A stretch of 64,000 nt of DNA from Amborella trichopoda (GCF_000471905.2 NW_006499848.1:4527196-4591195); one strand, 5' to 3'; positions 11,233 to 21,481 are shown, counted from the first letter of the stretch. The notes: a model not told the origin generated them from the letters alone. Program-made: numbers and translations.

Positions 11233-11379
11233 CCCTACATATAATATATATATTTATAATTAAATTATTAATGTATTTGTATTACATAGTACATATATTT
11301 ATGTAATATAATATATTTTATTATATATCATTTAATAAAATAAATATAAAGTACACTATTACGTTATATATATATATAT

Positions 11380-11774
11380 GGGTGCGGTTTCTATAAGCAT
11401 GCAGCCTTAAACAATCCAATCAAGGCGCACCTTAAAATTTTATCATAACATGTAATTTTGTTATAAAAAATTCTAAGCATTATCTTAAAATCTATTTTCA
11501 TACCTAATTAGAAAATTTTAATTCTAAAAATGGATAAAATCAAGTAGATCTATAAATATATGAAAATCTTGAAAATGGGCGGTCTAGATAATGTGTTGCA
11601 AGATGCACTATTTTCGGGACTCAAAATTTTTTTTTTTTTCATATTCATACATGTCAAATGTCGAGATGAATGATTAGAAGGTTTTTTCAACATTAAAACA
11701 ACATTTTCGATAGATTTTTGAGGTGCATATGTGATTCTACATTTAAAGGTTGTAACCTTATATAAACTTTTCCC
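11380..11774 (+). mobile_element. MITE, GGTGCGGTTT family, complete copy 4
   Basis: Starts GGGTGCGGTTTCTATAAG and ends CTTATATAAACTTTTCCC. The two ends are imperfect inverted repeats (GGG..G..GTTT.TATAAG), and the length is 395 bp. The insertion lies in (TA)n, with tatatatat on both sides (11371-11379 and 11775-11783). This fits a 9-bp duplication but is not diagnostic inside a TA run. No coding capacity. Confidence 0.8.
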
Positions 11775-11784
11775 TATATATATA

Positions 11785-12097
11785 GGGTGCGGTTTCTATA
11801 AGGTTACAACCTTGAACAATCCAATTAAGGCGTACCTTAAAAATTTATCATAACATGTAATTTTGTTGTAAGAATTCTTAGTATTATCTTAAAATCTATT
11901 TTCATACAAAATTAGAAAATTTTAAAATCCAAAAATGGTTAAAATCAAGTAGATTTATAAATATATGAAAATTTTAAAAATATATGGTCTAGATAATGTG
12001 TTGCAAGATGCACTATTTTCGGGACTCAAATTTTTTATTTTTTTTTCATATTCATACATCTCGATGTCGAGATGATCTATTAGAGGGTTTTTCAATA
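11785..12097 (+). mobile_element. MITE, GGTGCGGTTT family, copy 5, running into the assembly gap
   Basis: Begins GGGTGCGGTTTCTATAAGGTTG, ten bases after copy 4 ends, and aligns with it in the same orientation to its position about 315, where the Ns begin. Its 3' end should lie in the gap. The close spacing and high similarity of copies 4 and 5 probably explain why assembly failed here. Confidence 0.8.
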
Positions 12098-12537
12098 NNN
12101 NNNNNNNNNNNNNNNNNNNNNNNNNNNNNNNNNNNNNNNNNNNNNNNNNNNNNNNNNNNNNNNNNNNNNNNNNNNNNNNNNNNNNNNNNNNNNNNNNNNN
12201 NNNNNNNNNNNNNNNNNNNNNNNNNNNNNNNNNNNNNNNNNNNNNNNNNNNNNNNNNNNNNNNNNNNNNNNNNNNNNNNNNNNNNNNNNNNNNNNNNNNN
12301 NNNNNNNNNNNNNNNNNNNNNNNNNNNNNNNNNNNNNNNNNNNNNNNNNNNNNNNNNNNNNNNNNNNNNNNNNNNNNNNNNNNNNNNNNNNNNNNNNNNN
12401 NNNNNNNNNNNNNNNNNNNNNNNNNNNNNNNNNNNNNNNNNNNNNNNNNNNNNNNNNNNNNNNNNNNNNNNNNNNNNNNNNNNNNNNNNNNNNNNNNNNN
12501 NNNNNNNNNNNNNNNNNNNNNNNNNNNNNNNNNNNNN
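12098..12537. other. assembly gap (440 Ns)
   Basis: A run of undetermined bases. Any reading frame that appears to cross it is an artefact. Confidence 0.99.

Positions 12538-12540
<3 letters not shown>

Positions 12541-12568
<28 letters not shown>
12541..12568. repeat. (TA)n microsatellite, left boundary of the pararetrovirus
   Basis: A perfect TA run next to the gap. With the TA run at 19478-19506 it brackets the whole viral insertion. Confidence 0.85.
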
Positions 12569-12570
<2 letters not shown>

Positions 12571-13140
12571 ATTTATCCAAGATCTAATGTTTTCTCCAAG
12601 ATCTAATAAAGATTCTATACCTAATAAAGATTCTATACTATCAATTTTAGATAACCGAAATAGAGACTTAATACTATGATAATTATGAGAGATACAGGAG
12701 TAATATCAATAGTAATCCATGTATTATAAGTAGTTTGATATATTTTTATGCTATATACAACACGTACTATCATAACAACTGTAAACTGTTACAGACTTAA
12801 AGCAAATTGAAGCAAATTTGTTACAGACTGAAGCAAACTTGAAAATAACAACTGTTACTGACTCAAACTTAACTAAGAAAACTTGAAAATAACAAACTGT
12901 TACAGACTCATATTCATCAACTATAAAAATCAAAGCGACTCATAAAACAAAACTTACAGAGTGCAGATACAGTAACTGGAAAATAATTTCCACTCGTCAG
13001 GATAATATTCTGGTAAGGCTTTGACATTACTGTCACACATACATAGTTTTTCAGAAGAGAAGAAGAGAAATGGGAAGAGATGAGAAGCGAGGCTGTTCTC
13101 TGAGAGGAGAGGCTGATCTCTGAATTTTTTTCTTCCTCCT
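12569..13140 (-). other. putative pararetroviral leader region
   Basis: Lies downstream (in viral sense) of the TATA box at 13162-13170, so it would be the transcribed leader. It contains a repeated phrase, on the plus strand 'actgttac(a/t)gact' near 12780, 12855 and 12895, with 'aacttgaaaataaca' also repeated. I found no clear tRNA-Met primer site in it. Confidence 0.4.
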
Positions 13141-13149
13141 TTTGAACTG

Positions 13150-13440
13150 AGGAGGCCTTTTCCATTTATAGAGAAGTAAGAGATATAAGTGGGTGCCAAG
13201 TGGTTGACACGTGGGTGGTTATGATCGTAGAGGATCATTCGTCCTTATCTTTGGGAATCTTCCTTTGGTTGTAAAAGACAGGTTGATGAGATGGCTGGAG
13301 CATCTTTTGGGTGATTGTGGAGACAGGTGGAATCTTTCTAATGACAGGTGGCTTTGTCGGTGGCTCGAGCATCTTTTTTTTTAGTCTCATCTGGGTCACA
13401 TCTACTTTGCTTTGAGTCACATCTTCCTTTGTCTGCCTTG
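13150..13440 (-). promoter_or_regulatory. pararetroviral promoter: TATA box, G-box, enhancer-like duplication
   Basis: On the minus strand the sequence reads TATAAATGG at 13170-13162, with CACGTG at 13208-13213 about 40 bp upstream. Further upstream two related blocks begin AAAGATGCTC(G/C)AGCCA (near 13375 and 13308), each followed by ACCTGTC and then AAGATTCC. The position after the last ORF and before a leader is where caulimovirids keep the pregenomic RNA promoter. Activity is inferred only. Confidence 0.55.
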
Positions 13441-13570
13441 CTTTATGTCACATCTATTTTGCTTTTTGTCATATCACAAATATTGAAGATATGTTGTCTT
13501 TGTCACATTGCTTTTGTCACATCACATCTGCTTGCTTTTTGTCATATCACAACTATTATTGTAGATATGT
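13389..13570. repeat. cluster of about seven GTCACATCT/GCTTTTTGTCA motifs
   Basis: On the plus strand the motif 'gcttt.(t/g)gtca(c/t)atc' recurs near 13398, 13418, 13443, 13465, 13500, 13513 and 13536. It sits upstream of the viral TATA box and looks like a degenerate regulatory array. The spacing is irregular, so it is not a simple tandem repeat. Confidence 0.6.
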
Positions 13571-13606
13571 ACATCTTGGTTTGATTGGTTAATACAAGGT
13601 ATATTT

Positions 13607-14671
13607 CTAAGACATTCCATGTCTTGATGGGTCTGGTGTATCAATTGGTATTTCTATTTCTGGAGTACTTGGTGTACTGGATTCATCATGAATTTGGGCA
13701 GTTTCTGCCTCTTCTTCAAATATTTTCATTATGGTAATATATTCTGCTAGACTGTTTGGGTTGGAGTATGGATGAGAGTCATATGCTAATGGGATTCGTT
13801 TGAGTTGTATATTGTCTGGTTCAATATTATGGTAGACAAAGACGTCCCACCATTTTATGGCAATTTGTTTGCCTAAACAAGACATATATTCAAAATTATT
13901 TGTATTATTTGGGGATATCACAAAATTCCATTTAACGATCCATGGTACTTGATACATAGCAATAAAATATAAGTGGTAATCTATATTGGGATCACTCCCA
14001 TTGAATTCAATAAAACGGTTTTGAGAGAGTTGCAAAGGTTCAGGAAGTATTTGGGTTAAAGAACCCCATGTTGCAAACCAGGTACGAAACCAATTTGGAA
14101 ATGGAGTGTTTACAGGCATTTTAAATTGTAAGAATTAAGTGTGAGAATTATATGGGTTTTGAAGTGTCAGTATCTTATGCTAAGCATCTATGTAATCAAC
14201 ATGTCTGTAATATTTATTTGGGAAATCTGGGGAATATAATCTCTTGGCTTTGGAAGTGTCTGATCCCCAATCTTCAAAAGATAATACTTTACTTATTTGT
14301 AATTTTGAATATGCTACTATTTTCGAATTCTTTTGATTATAATGTACCAAGGAGATAGACTCTGTTTCTAGCAGAATCATTTAGTACCATTCTCTTGTTT
14401 TGGTACCTACAGATGGACAAAGATTATTGCATAAGTAATACTCAGCAACATTATTTGGGTTGTCATGCACATGTCTGGATTCTATGATTGCATCAGCAAC
14501 AAAATAGGTTTCAAGATATGGAGATTTGCTGGGTAAAGTTGGTTTCTTTAGTATAGAGGTTTGGAAAACTGGAGATGGAGGAGAAGCTGAAGGTTGGCTT
14601 GAATAAGCTGGATAATTGATATTTGGGGAATAGGAAATAGGACTATTACTAGGTGATAAAGCAGGTTCCAT
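13607..14671 (-). pseudogene. pararetrovirus second ORF (unknown function), three in-frame stops
   Basis: One reading frame runs from a Met at 14671 to the stop at 13607, about 355 codons, broken at 14381, at 14180 and again shortly before the Met at 14119. The N-terminal third is Ser/Pro-rich. The last 170 codons are aromatic-rich, with PFPNWFRTWF near the start, IKWWDVF in the middle and an acidic C-terminus. It lies directly after RNase H. I know no catalytic motif for it. Downstream ORFs of unknown role occur in some florendoviruses. A short separate frame (about 14682-14775) precedes it. Confidence 0.6.
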
Positions 14672-14784
14672 TCTTATTGGTTACTGGATAATATTTACTA
14701 GAATGATATCCAGCGAGGTTTCCATAGGGGCTTTTTCCCTTTGTTCAGGAGTGGAAGTATTATTCTTATTCATATTTGCATAAA

Positions 14785-15680
14785 ACAAAGTTAGTGGAAA
14801 AGATAAAGCTGGTGGATCAAAATGATCAATGTTGCCCTCCCTGCAAAAATTCACGAGTAAGAAAATCAGGGAGATGTTTAGTAGTACCTTTTAAGTGTTC
14901 GATAAAAAATCCAAAAGTTGATAATATCGCCTACCATCGAGCAAAGATTTGCTTAGAGACTAGGTTTTGCATATCCTTAGTAAGAATATCAGTGGCGGCT
15001 TTGCAATCTGTTCTAATAAGAAAATGTGTATTAAATATATCACTCTGAAATTTAGTAACACAATGAACTATGGAAAGTATTTCTTTTTTCACGGTAGAAT
15101 AATTTTGTTGAGTAGAATTCCAAGCTTTCGAAGTATAGCTGACTAATTGCTCATTAGAGTTTATTCGTTGTTTTAAAATACCTCCTAAGCTTAATTCAGA
15201 AGCATCACATTCTATAATTTTGAAAGCATTAGGATTAGCTAGATTTAAACAAGGTAATTCTTTAGCTTTAATTTTTATTTTCTTTATAGCTTGAGTATGT
15301 TCCTCTGTCCATTTGGGACGATTCTTTTTAAGCCGTTCATATAATGGTTTAGCATCTATAGCCAAATTTTCATAAAAGTCTACTATATAATTTAAACATC
15401 CTAAAAATCTTTGTAATTCCGTTTTGTCTAAAATAATATCAGGAAATTTATCAGCAAATTGAATAGATCTTTCGATTGGTATAATTATACCATAATGAAT
15501 ATGATGGCCTAAAAATCTTATTTTTGTTTGAAAAAGATTTATTTTTTTAGCAGATACTACTAAACCTGCATGTTTGATTGCTTGTACAAATGTATGAACA
15601 TGTTTAAAATGTTGTTCTATAGTATCTGAGAAGACTAAAACATCATCAATGTATATTATCATAAATTTATAATACTTCAT
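14785..15680 (-). pseudogene. pararetrovirus RT palm and RNase H segment
   Basis: The frame 15680-14931 opens with the RT catalytic loop YIDDVLVFSD (the YIDD lies at 15642-15653) and continues through the RT thumb (LGCLNYI, PLYERLKK) into an RNase H domain whose landmarks ECDASELSLGG and YSTVKKE are visible. A TAG after FARW (near 14928) cuts the last part. The same frame then continues to HLPDFLTREFL near 14810, the usual end of this class of RNase H. The aspartates of YIDD are kept, but the frame is disconnected from the fingers region. Confidence 0.75.
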
Positions 15681-16392
15681 TCATTATTTTTTGAAATTCT
15701 GATGGAGCATTTTTTAATCCGAATGGCATTACGTTTCATTCATATTGTCCAAATGAAACATTAAATGCAGTTTTATATTTATCTTTTTCTTTGATTTGTA
15801 TTTGCCAATAACCAGATTTTAAATCAAATTTAAAAAAGATTGTAGCAGTAGCAAGTCTATCTATTAAGTCTTTTTTATTAGGTATTGGATACCTAATCCA
15901 TTGTAATACTTTATTCAATAGTTTATAATTTATTACTAATCTTGGTACGCCTCTTTCTTTTTCTGCATTTTTATTTACATAAAAAGCAGCACAGCTCCAA
16001 GGAGATGCACTTATTCTTATCAGATTTTTTCGTTGTAATTCATCAATTTCTTTTTTACAAAATTCTAATAAGGTTGTATTCATTTGTACTGGTCTAGCTT
16101 TAGTAGGAATTTTTGTTTCATCAAATCCTTTTTCGTAAGGTAATCCTACTATATGTTTCTTTCTTGTCCAAAAGGCATTGGGAAGATCACTACAAATTTC
16201 TGTTTCTATTTGAGTCCGAAGATTATTAATTTTTGTTATTATCTCAGAGTTTTCTAAGTCTTCTTCTATTTGTTTATATTTTATTTCTATTTTAAGGGAA
16301 CATAAAAACTTTTCTTTATTATCTATTTTGTCTTTGACTCTATTTATTTCTTTAAGTTTTGGTTTTTCTAAAAATTCAAACTTAATTGTTTG
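15681..16392 (-). pseudogene. pararetrovirus RT fingers/palm N-terminal segment
   Basis: An open frame from just after the stop at 16393-16395 down to 15736. Landmarks are KNLIRISASPWSC, PRLVINYKLLN, the first catalytic aspartate block FKFDLKSGYWQI, and the frame's end at SFGQYE. The frame closes with a TGA where a Trp is usual, and between 15735 and 15680 it must also change frame to reach the YIDD segment. Read as two lesions in the RT, one stop and one frameshift. Confidence 0.75.
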
Positions 16393-16955
16393 TCATACTC
16401 TAGATGTTTCTATTCTTGTATTATTAATTGTTATGGGATATAGTAAGGTTAGGAATGAAATTCCAAGTATGACTGCCTGACTTAAGTTTTTTACCATAAT
16501 AAAAGGTGTTGAAAAACAGTGTCCATTATTACATACCATGGCATTTGATAATTTGTATTTAATAAATAATCTACTACCATCAGCAGTATTAAGTATTTGA
16601 GTAGTTTTATCAAAATATTTTGATGGAACTAAACCTTCATTAATACAATTTAAATCTGCACCTGAATCTACTAAAGCTAGTGTTTGAAAATTATATTCTT
16701 CTTCAATGACAATTTTTATTAATATAAACCATTTTTGGGAAATAATTTTATTTACTAAGTTTGCAGATATATTTTCTTCAACTTCTTTGGTTCTAGAGGT
16801 TTTTGGTTCTTTATCACTAGGATCTGCTAGTTGATCGAATTCGATTTCTTCTGTATCAGTTACAGTTCCTGATATGTCATTTTGTAATTCTAATATTTTG
16901 ATTCTAGTTTTTAATTGTCCTACTTCTGTTTTTATTTCATTTACTTCTTTTTTTT
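16393..16955 (-). pseudogene. pararetrovirus aspartic protease segment
   Basis: The active-site motif VDSGA lies at about 16659-16673, followed by DLNCINEG and a hydrophobic stretch ending in the block ILGISFL typical of the second half of retroviral-type proteases. The segment is entered by a frameshift near the T-run at 16949-16956 and ends at a TGA (16393-16395). In caulimovirids this domain cuts the polyprotein; this copy could not be made as one chain. Confidence 0.7.
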
Positions 16956-17587
16956 AATTCAAATATTGTGGGTTCTCTTTGAAGTATATCTTTTTTATTA
17001 ATTCGTTTGAGTATTTCAGCAAAATTGTAATCCTCTGGTGGTTTGAGTAATGGAACTGGTTTATGTTTTGCTTTTATTAATGTGATAAATTGGGTAATAA
17101 TTTCCCTCTTTTCTTCTGGATCATTTATTTTTTCTATTAGATCTAATATTAATGTATCTTCTTTAGATAGCATATTACATGAACATTCTTCTATATTCTG
17201 TTCAGATTCAGATTGTTCTGTTGAGGACATGAAATAATCTTCATCTTCTATTTGTTCTACCATTGTAGTATCAGTGGAAGATTCAGAAGAATTATCATCA
17301 TCATATATTTGTATTATATCATATAGTTTATTTCTAATAGATTCTTCTAAGATTATAATATCTATTTTCTTTTTTATTTTACATTGGCTTTTATAATGAC
17401 CAATTTTTCCGCATTTATAACATACAGATAATTTCCTTTTACCTCTATGGTACTTGTATTTTGGAGAGAATCTTTTTATGAATTTTTCTTTTTTATGTTT
17501 TTTATAAGATTTCTTTTCTTTTCTCTTTGTCTTATATCTTTTCTTTTTATGAAATTTATCTCTAGATTTCTCTATATGATATCCGAA
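16937..17587 (-). pseudogene. pararetrovirus basic region and CCHC zinc knuckle
   Basis: In the same frame as the coat-protein ORF and split from it only by the TAA at 17588-17590. It starts with a very Lys-rich stretch (17450-17575), then the knuckle CYKCGKIGHYKSQC (about 17380-17425), the CX2CX4HX4C arrangement that binds nucleic acid in gag and caulimovirid coat proteins. An acidic Ser/Glu region follows from 17310. The frame fails at a homopolymer near 16950. Confidence 0.75.
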
Positions 17588-19471
17588 TTATTCACAGAAA
17601 TCTCCTAATTCTTTTTTACCAGTCATTTTTTGTTTATCTAATTGTTTTTTTAATTTCATGTCTATACATAGGGCTAATCCTTCTGCACATATTTCTACAG
17701 ATAATTCTCCTAATGTATAAACAGAATATGATATTATTCCTCCATTTTTATTTTTTAATCTAGTTTTTACCTTTTCTACAAATAAATATGGTAATCCAGC
17801 AATAAATTTTTCTTTCCAATGATCCTGCTGTCTATCTTCTCTACTTAATAGTCTGGAAAAGAAAACATCTTTGTACCATTTATAATGGGATAGGGTTGGA
17901 CATCTTAAATTAGATAACAAATCTTCAGATCGGGCTTCAAGTAAGGCTGTACTCCCCACAAAATGAAGTGTGATGGTGTAAATGAGAGTATTAACAGCAT
18001 CACTTTCGGAATATAGGACGTCTTGATTATTTTCATTTTTAACAGTCCACTGGTGAGTATTATTCAAAATTTGTTGTTTTGTATTTTCAGGTAAGTGGAA
18101 ATCCCACCAACCTCGAAGCCATCCTGTGAAACCACAAACAATGGCTTTGACGACCTCTTGATCATGGTTGCCTACCATTTTGCACGTAGAGGCATACATG
18201 GTCATATATTTCATCGTGTCTAATATTTGTTGTTCAGATAATCCATCTATATTCCAATTTACTATTGATCTTCCTGAATAGGAAATATTCTGGGCTATCA
18301 AATCTTCTTCGAATTGTATATCAACAGGGGTAGGTCTATGATGATAGGGCCTAGCTGTTAAAGGTTTCCATGATTTTCCATATACTATTCTTTGAATATT
18401 ATTATTATCTTGTTCCTGACTATTTTCCGTAAAGGCTTCTTCCATATTTTCTATTGTGTTAGCAATTATGGGTGTCTCTTCTTGTAAGGTTAATGTAGAT
18501 GATTCAGGGATTTCTGTAGAAATTTTCTCTTTTTCTTTGTCCTGAATTTTTAAAGTTTTTTCTTTAATTTCTAATTTAGATAATTTTGATATTAATTGGT
18601 CCATTAGGGTTTTATTATCTTCTCCAAAATTAAAATTTTCTTTATCAAGTGATGGAGGTGGTTTAAATAAAACATTTTTGGTTTCTTTTATACGTACAGG
18701 TCTTAACATATTTTCAATTCTGGATGCCTGCCTTCCTAAAGATTGCATATATAAATTTGAATAGTTATTTTGTTCTATTACATATAGAATTAATTCAGCT
18801 TTACGTATTATTTCTCCTGTGGTCATTTTATATGGTGTAGCCTTTGTTTCTAATTTTAATTCTGGTTTTGATCCTTTTATAATAATACTTTTTTCAGGAG
18901 GGTGAATACTTGTCGTTGTATTTCCGTCAGTTGTTTCATATGAAGCATATTGGCTTTGTATTGTATTTATTTCAAAATTAGGAATATGTATTTTTCTTTC
19001 TCTACATATTTCTTTTAACCATACAAAAAATCCTTTGTTATATCGTTCTCTTTTCCGTGCCTTATTGTACTTTATATGAAATAATTCTACTAATCTCGGT
19101 TGAAAATGTTTTTTATACCAAGTTCTTATCTCCTTATTTTCTTCAGATAAGTAATCATGTTCTATAAATTGTTTGCTAAGTCTTTTTTCTTTTGTAAGAG
19201 TTAAGACTTGAAAATCCATTTCTGAGTCAGTTATTTCTGGTTCAGATTTTTTTATGGACCTATATTGTGGGATGATAATATTTTCTCTTGTCCTATATAG
19301 ACTTTCTAATTTTGGATTTATAAAAGAAGTAGAACTTCTTGGTAATTCTATTATAGGTCTTGTAGATGATTTTATTTTAGAATCATCTTTACTGTTATTT
19401 CTTCTATTGTTGGTAAATTGAATTTCTATTTTACCATTAGGATTTTCTAGTATTCTTTCTGGAATATTGTT

Positions 19472-19476
<5 letters not shown>
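17588..19476 (-). pseudogene. pararetrovirus coat-protein region, 5'-truncated
   Basis: The longest intact frame in the window: 543 codons from a Met at 19219, and open upstream without a start to the TA run at about 19476. The N-terminal half is charged and low in hydrophobics. The second half has the block GFTGWLRGWWDFHL (around 18080-18130) with SGRSIVNWNIDGLSEQQI before it, which I associate with coat-protein domains of petuvirus-like endogenous elements. It ends in a TAA that replaces a sense codon ahead of the knuckle. The segment above 19219 may be the tail of the movement-protein domain; the rest of that domain is absent. Confidence 0.65.

Positions 19477-19477
<1 letters not shown>

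Positions 19478-19506
<29 letters not shown>
19478..19506. repeat. (TA)n microsatellite, right boundary of the pararetrovirus
   Basis: A TA run that interrupts the viral open frame. Together with the run at 12541-12568 it marks the insertion limits. Confidence 0.85.
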
Positions 19507-19510
<4 letters not shown>

Positions 19511-19937
19511 ATATAAGATATTTTATTATATATATTAAAAATAATAGATTTTATTGTAGTATAATATATTTTATGTATGTAATAGATATTTACAATGCAA
19601 TGTATATTATATATTGTTTTATTTTTAATATAAAATACTATTTAATATATAATATTTAAATAAACATGACTTTATTTTTCAGCAGGTTGTTGAACACAGG
19701 TACTGAGAACATTCTTAAATAACTTCTTCTTCCCCGCAAAGAAGAACTTTTAGTTTCCGGAGGACATTTATCTTCCGGTTATCAAATAGACCTATAACGA
19801 ATATGAAAAGACATTGTTTGCATGAAAAATGAATCTCCATATACCAAACCTAAGTGCCACGCATAGCTAATTCTTGAATGCCACGTGATACACAACTTTA
19901 TACAAACCTCACCCAAACAAGAGTGCCACATCATATG
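19507..19937. other. unassigned AT-rich flank
   Basis: AT-rich to about 19670, then ordinary intergenic sequence with one internal repeat of 'gccac(a/g)(t/c)' phrases. No gene supported. Confidence 0.4.
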
Positions 19938-20294
19938 GGGTGAGGTTTGTATAAGATTAGCACCTTAAACAATCAAGAGAGGTGGATTTCAAAATGATGC
20001 CGAAAGATGTTCAAGTATCACTATATTTTATTATGCAATTATGAAATTTAAAGTTTCAAAATTGGCATAGATTAAGCAGATTTACGAACGCTTGAAAATG
20101 GAAGATCCATATAATTCATTACAAAATACATTATTTCCAAGACTTAAAATCATTTATTTTTTTAGATCCACACATCCCGTGGTTGAGATGATCAATTGGA
20201 GGGTTTTTCGACATTAAAAAAGCCTTACTCTGTGAATTTTTGAGGTGCACGTTATTTTCTAGAGTAAAATGTTGATACCTTATATAAACTTTTC
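19938..20294 (+). mobile_element. MITE, GGTGCGGTTT family, copy 6
   Basis: Starts GGGTGAGGTTTGTATAAG and ends near ATATAAACTTTTC, with all internal family landmarks in order. It is the first of three same-direction copies directly upstream of the PCH2 promoter. No perfect 9-bp duplication was found, perhaps because of age. Confidence 0.75.
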
Positions 20295-20328
20295 TTTTAA
20301 GGTTTTACCTGCTTGAATGTATGGTCTG

Positions 20329-20727
20329 GTGTGGTTTGCATAAGGTTGCAACCCTAAACCATCAAAGTAAGGTGCATCTCCAAATTTTATCATAAGATAT
20401 AATTTTGGTATAAAAAAAATCTTATGATGGACTAATAATCTATTTTTAGCACGAACTATAAAATTTTAAACTCTAAAATGGTTCAAATCAAGTCTATATA
20501 ATACATGAAAGTCTTGACAATGGACATATCAAATAATGTGCTACAAGATGTACTCGTTGTTGGACTTGAAATATTTTATTTTTCATTTTTATCATTTTCA
20601 TACATCTCGATGTTGAGATGATAAATAAATTAAATGGTTTCCCAATACAAAAAACAACCCTTCCATAGATTTTTGAGGTGCTCCTTAATTCTACCTTTTA
20701 AAGTTGCAACTTTATATAAACTTTGTT
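20329..20727 (+). mobile_element. MITE, GGTGCGGTTT family, copy 7
   Basis: Starts GGTGTGGTTTGCATAAGGTTG and ends AACTTTATATAAACTTTG, about 399 bp, complete and in the same direction as copies 6 and 8. Only about 35 bp separate it from copy 6. Confidence 0.8.
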
Positions 20728-20745
20728 TATACTATATTTACTGAT

Positions 20746-21010
20746 TGTGTGAGGTTTGTATAAGGTGTTAATCTTATCCTATTGAAGTAGGGCTCACTTC
20801 AAAACTATGCTGAAAATACAAATTTGAAGATGCAAATCCTTGCAATGATATGAAAATCTATTGTTGTATCTAATTATGAAATTTAAAGTTTTATAAATAG
20901 TGACGATCAAATATATCTATAAGTATACAAAAATGTTGAAAATAGATAGTCCAAATGGGTTAAAGGGTGAACTATTATAAGGTAAGAAGGTGAACTATTA
21001 TAAGGTAGAC
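20746..21010 (+). mobile_element. MITE, GGTGCGGTTT family, copy 8 (3'-truncated)
   Basis: Starts TGTGTGAGGTTTGTATAAGGTG and keeps the 5' half landmarks (attatgaaatttaaagtttt, aagtatac, aaaatagatagtc). The 3' third is lost or rearranged around a 21-bp duplication 'aaggtgaactattataaggta' near 20965-21000. Confidence 0.65.
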
Positions 21011-21149
21011 TTTTTTTTTTCGAAAATATCGACTATCGAAATGACACCGTACGTTTAGCCCAAACCGTACGACTCCCTTCTATGTGTAGACATTGTAAAA
21101 AATGTAAGGGTGGGTGTGGCTACTAAAAATGTAGTTAAAAACCTGGCCT

Positions 21150-21360
21150 CGTTTTCAATAAGGTCGCTTACTCTTCCCGCCCATTTTTGAAACCTGCAGA
21201 GAACCTCCACCCCTTGGGGCTTCTGCAAACCCTAACATCCTTTTTTCCCACTCTCTGCAAAATCAGGGTTTCTGCAAAACCCAAACCCTAACCATCCATG
21301 TGCAATTTGCTCTCTTCTTCTCATATGCTTCAATAAACCTCTTTCCTTCTCTCTGCTCAA
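21150..21360 (+). promoter_or_regulatory. PCH2 promoter/5' UTR region
   Basis: A short non-repetitive stretch between the MITE array and the first exon. It has an E2F-like site CTTCCCGCC (21173-21181, one base off consensus) and two perfect telo-boxes AAACCCTAA (21227-21235, 21283-21291). Both are common near plant genes active in dividing cells. The T/C-rich tract after 21300 looks like a plant 5' UTR. No clear TATA box is visible. Confidence 0.5.
21298..21336 (+). CDS. possible upstream ORF (12 codons) in the PCH2 leader
   Basis: An ATG with its TAA 39 bases on, 25 bases before the main start. It would be translated only if transcription starts upstream of 21298, which the sequence cannot tell. 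Confidence 0.3.
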   Translation: MCNLLSSSHMLQ

Positions 21361-21481
21361 ATGAGTGCTCCCATGGAGTTATCCCCTCAAATTGGCTCTG
21401 AAGCCGAGGCTTCTACAGCTAATGGACCTTCGGAGTCTCTATCTTCTTCCCTTTCTTCCAATGAAAAGGTCTTGGTTTCTG
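21361..21481 (+). CDS. PCH2: PCH2 exon 1
   Basis: Codons 1-40 plus one base. Starts at the first in-frame ATG (MSAPMELS) after the uORF. The Ser-rich N-terminus is variable in the family and KVLVS at the end is conserved. Donor gtaggg at 21482. Intron 1 is 160 bp. Confidence 0.88.

Larger units (their letters stand above)
12569..19477 (-). mobile_element. endogenous pararetrovirus (Caulimoviridae, Florendovirus/Petuvirus-like), broken
   Basis: About 6.9 kb on the minus strand carries, in viral order, a coat-protein region, CCHC knuckle, pepsin-like protease, RT, RNase H, a separate downstream ORF and a TATA promoter. No integrase and no LTR pair is visible, which separates it from Ty3 retrotransposons and fits a caulimovirid captured by the host. 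The gene order plus the extra downstream ORF fits florendoviruses as I know them, and that group is known for lying in TA repeats, as this copy does. Most of the N-terminal movement-protein region is missing at the 19477 end. Multiple in-frame stops and frameshifts (described per segment) make it a dead copy. Confidence 0.8.

Noticed and set aside
11955..12679. Long open frames across the N run on both strands
   Set aside because: They exist only because Ns contain no stops; the flanks are TA repeat and MITE.
12569..19477. Interpretation as a Ty3/Gypsy LTR retrotransposon
   Set aside because: No integrase after RNase H, no LTR pair, and a separate ORF and promoter follow RNase H; this fits a caulimovirid better.
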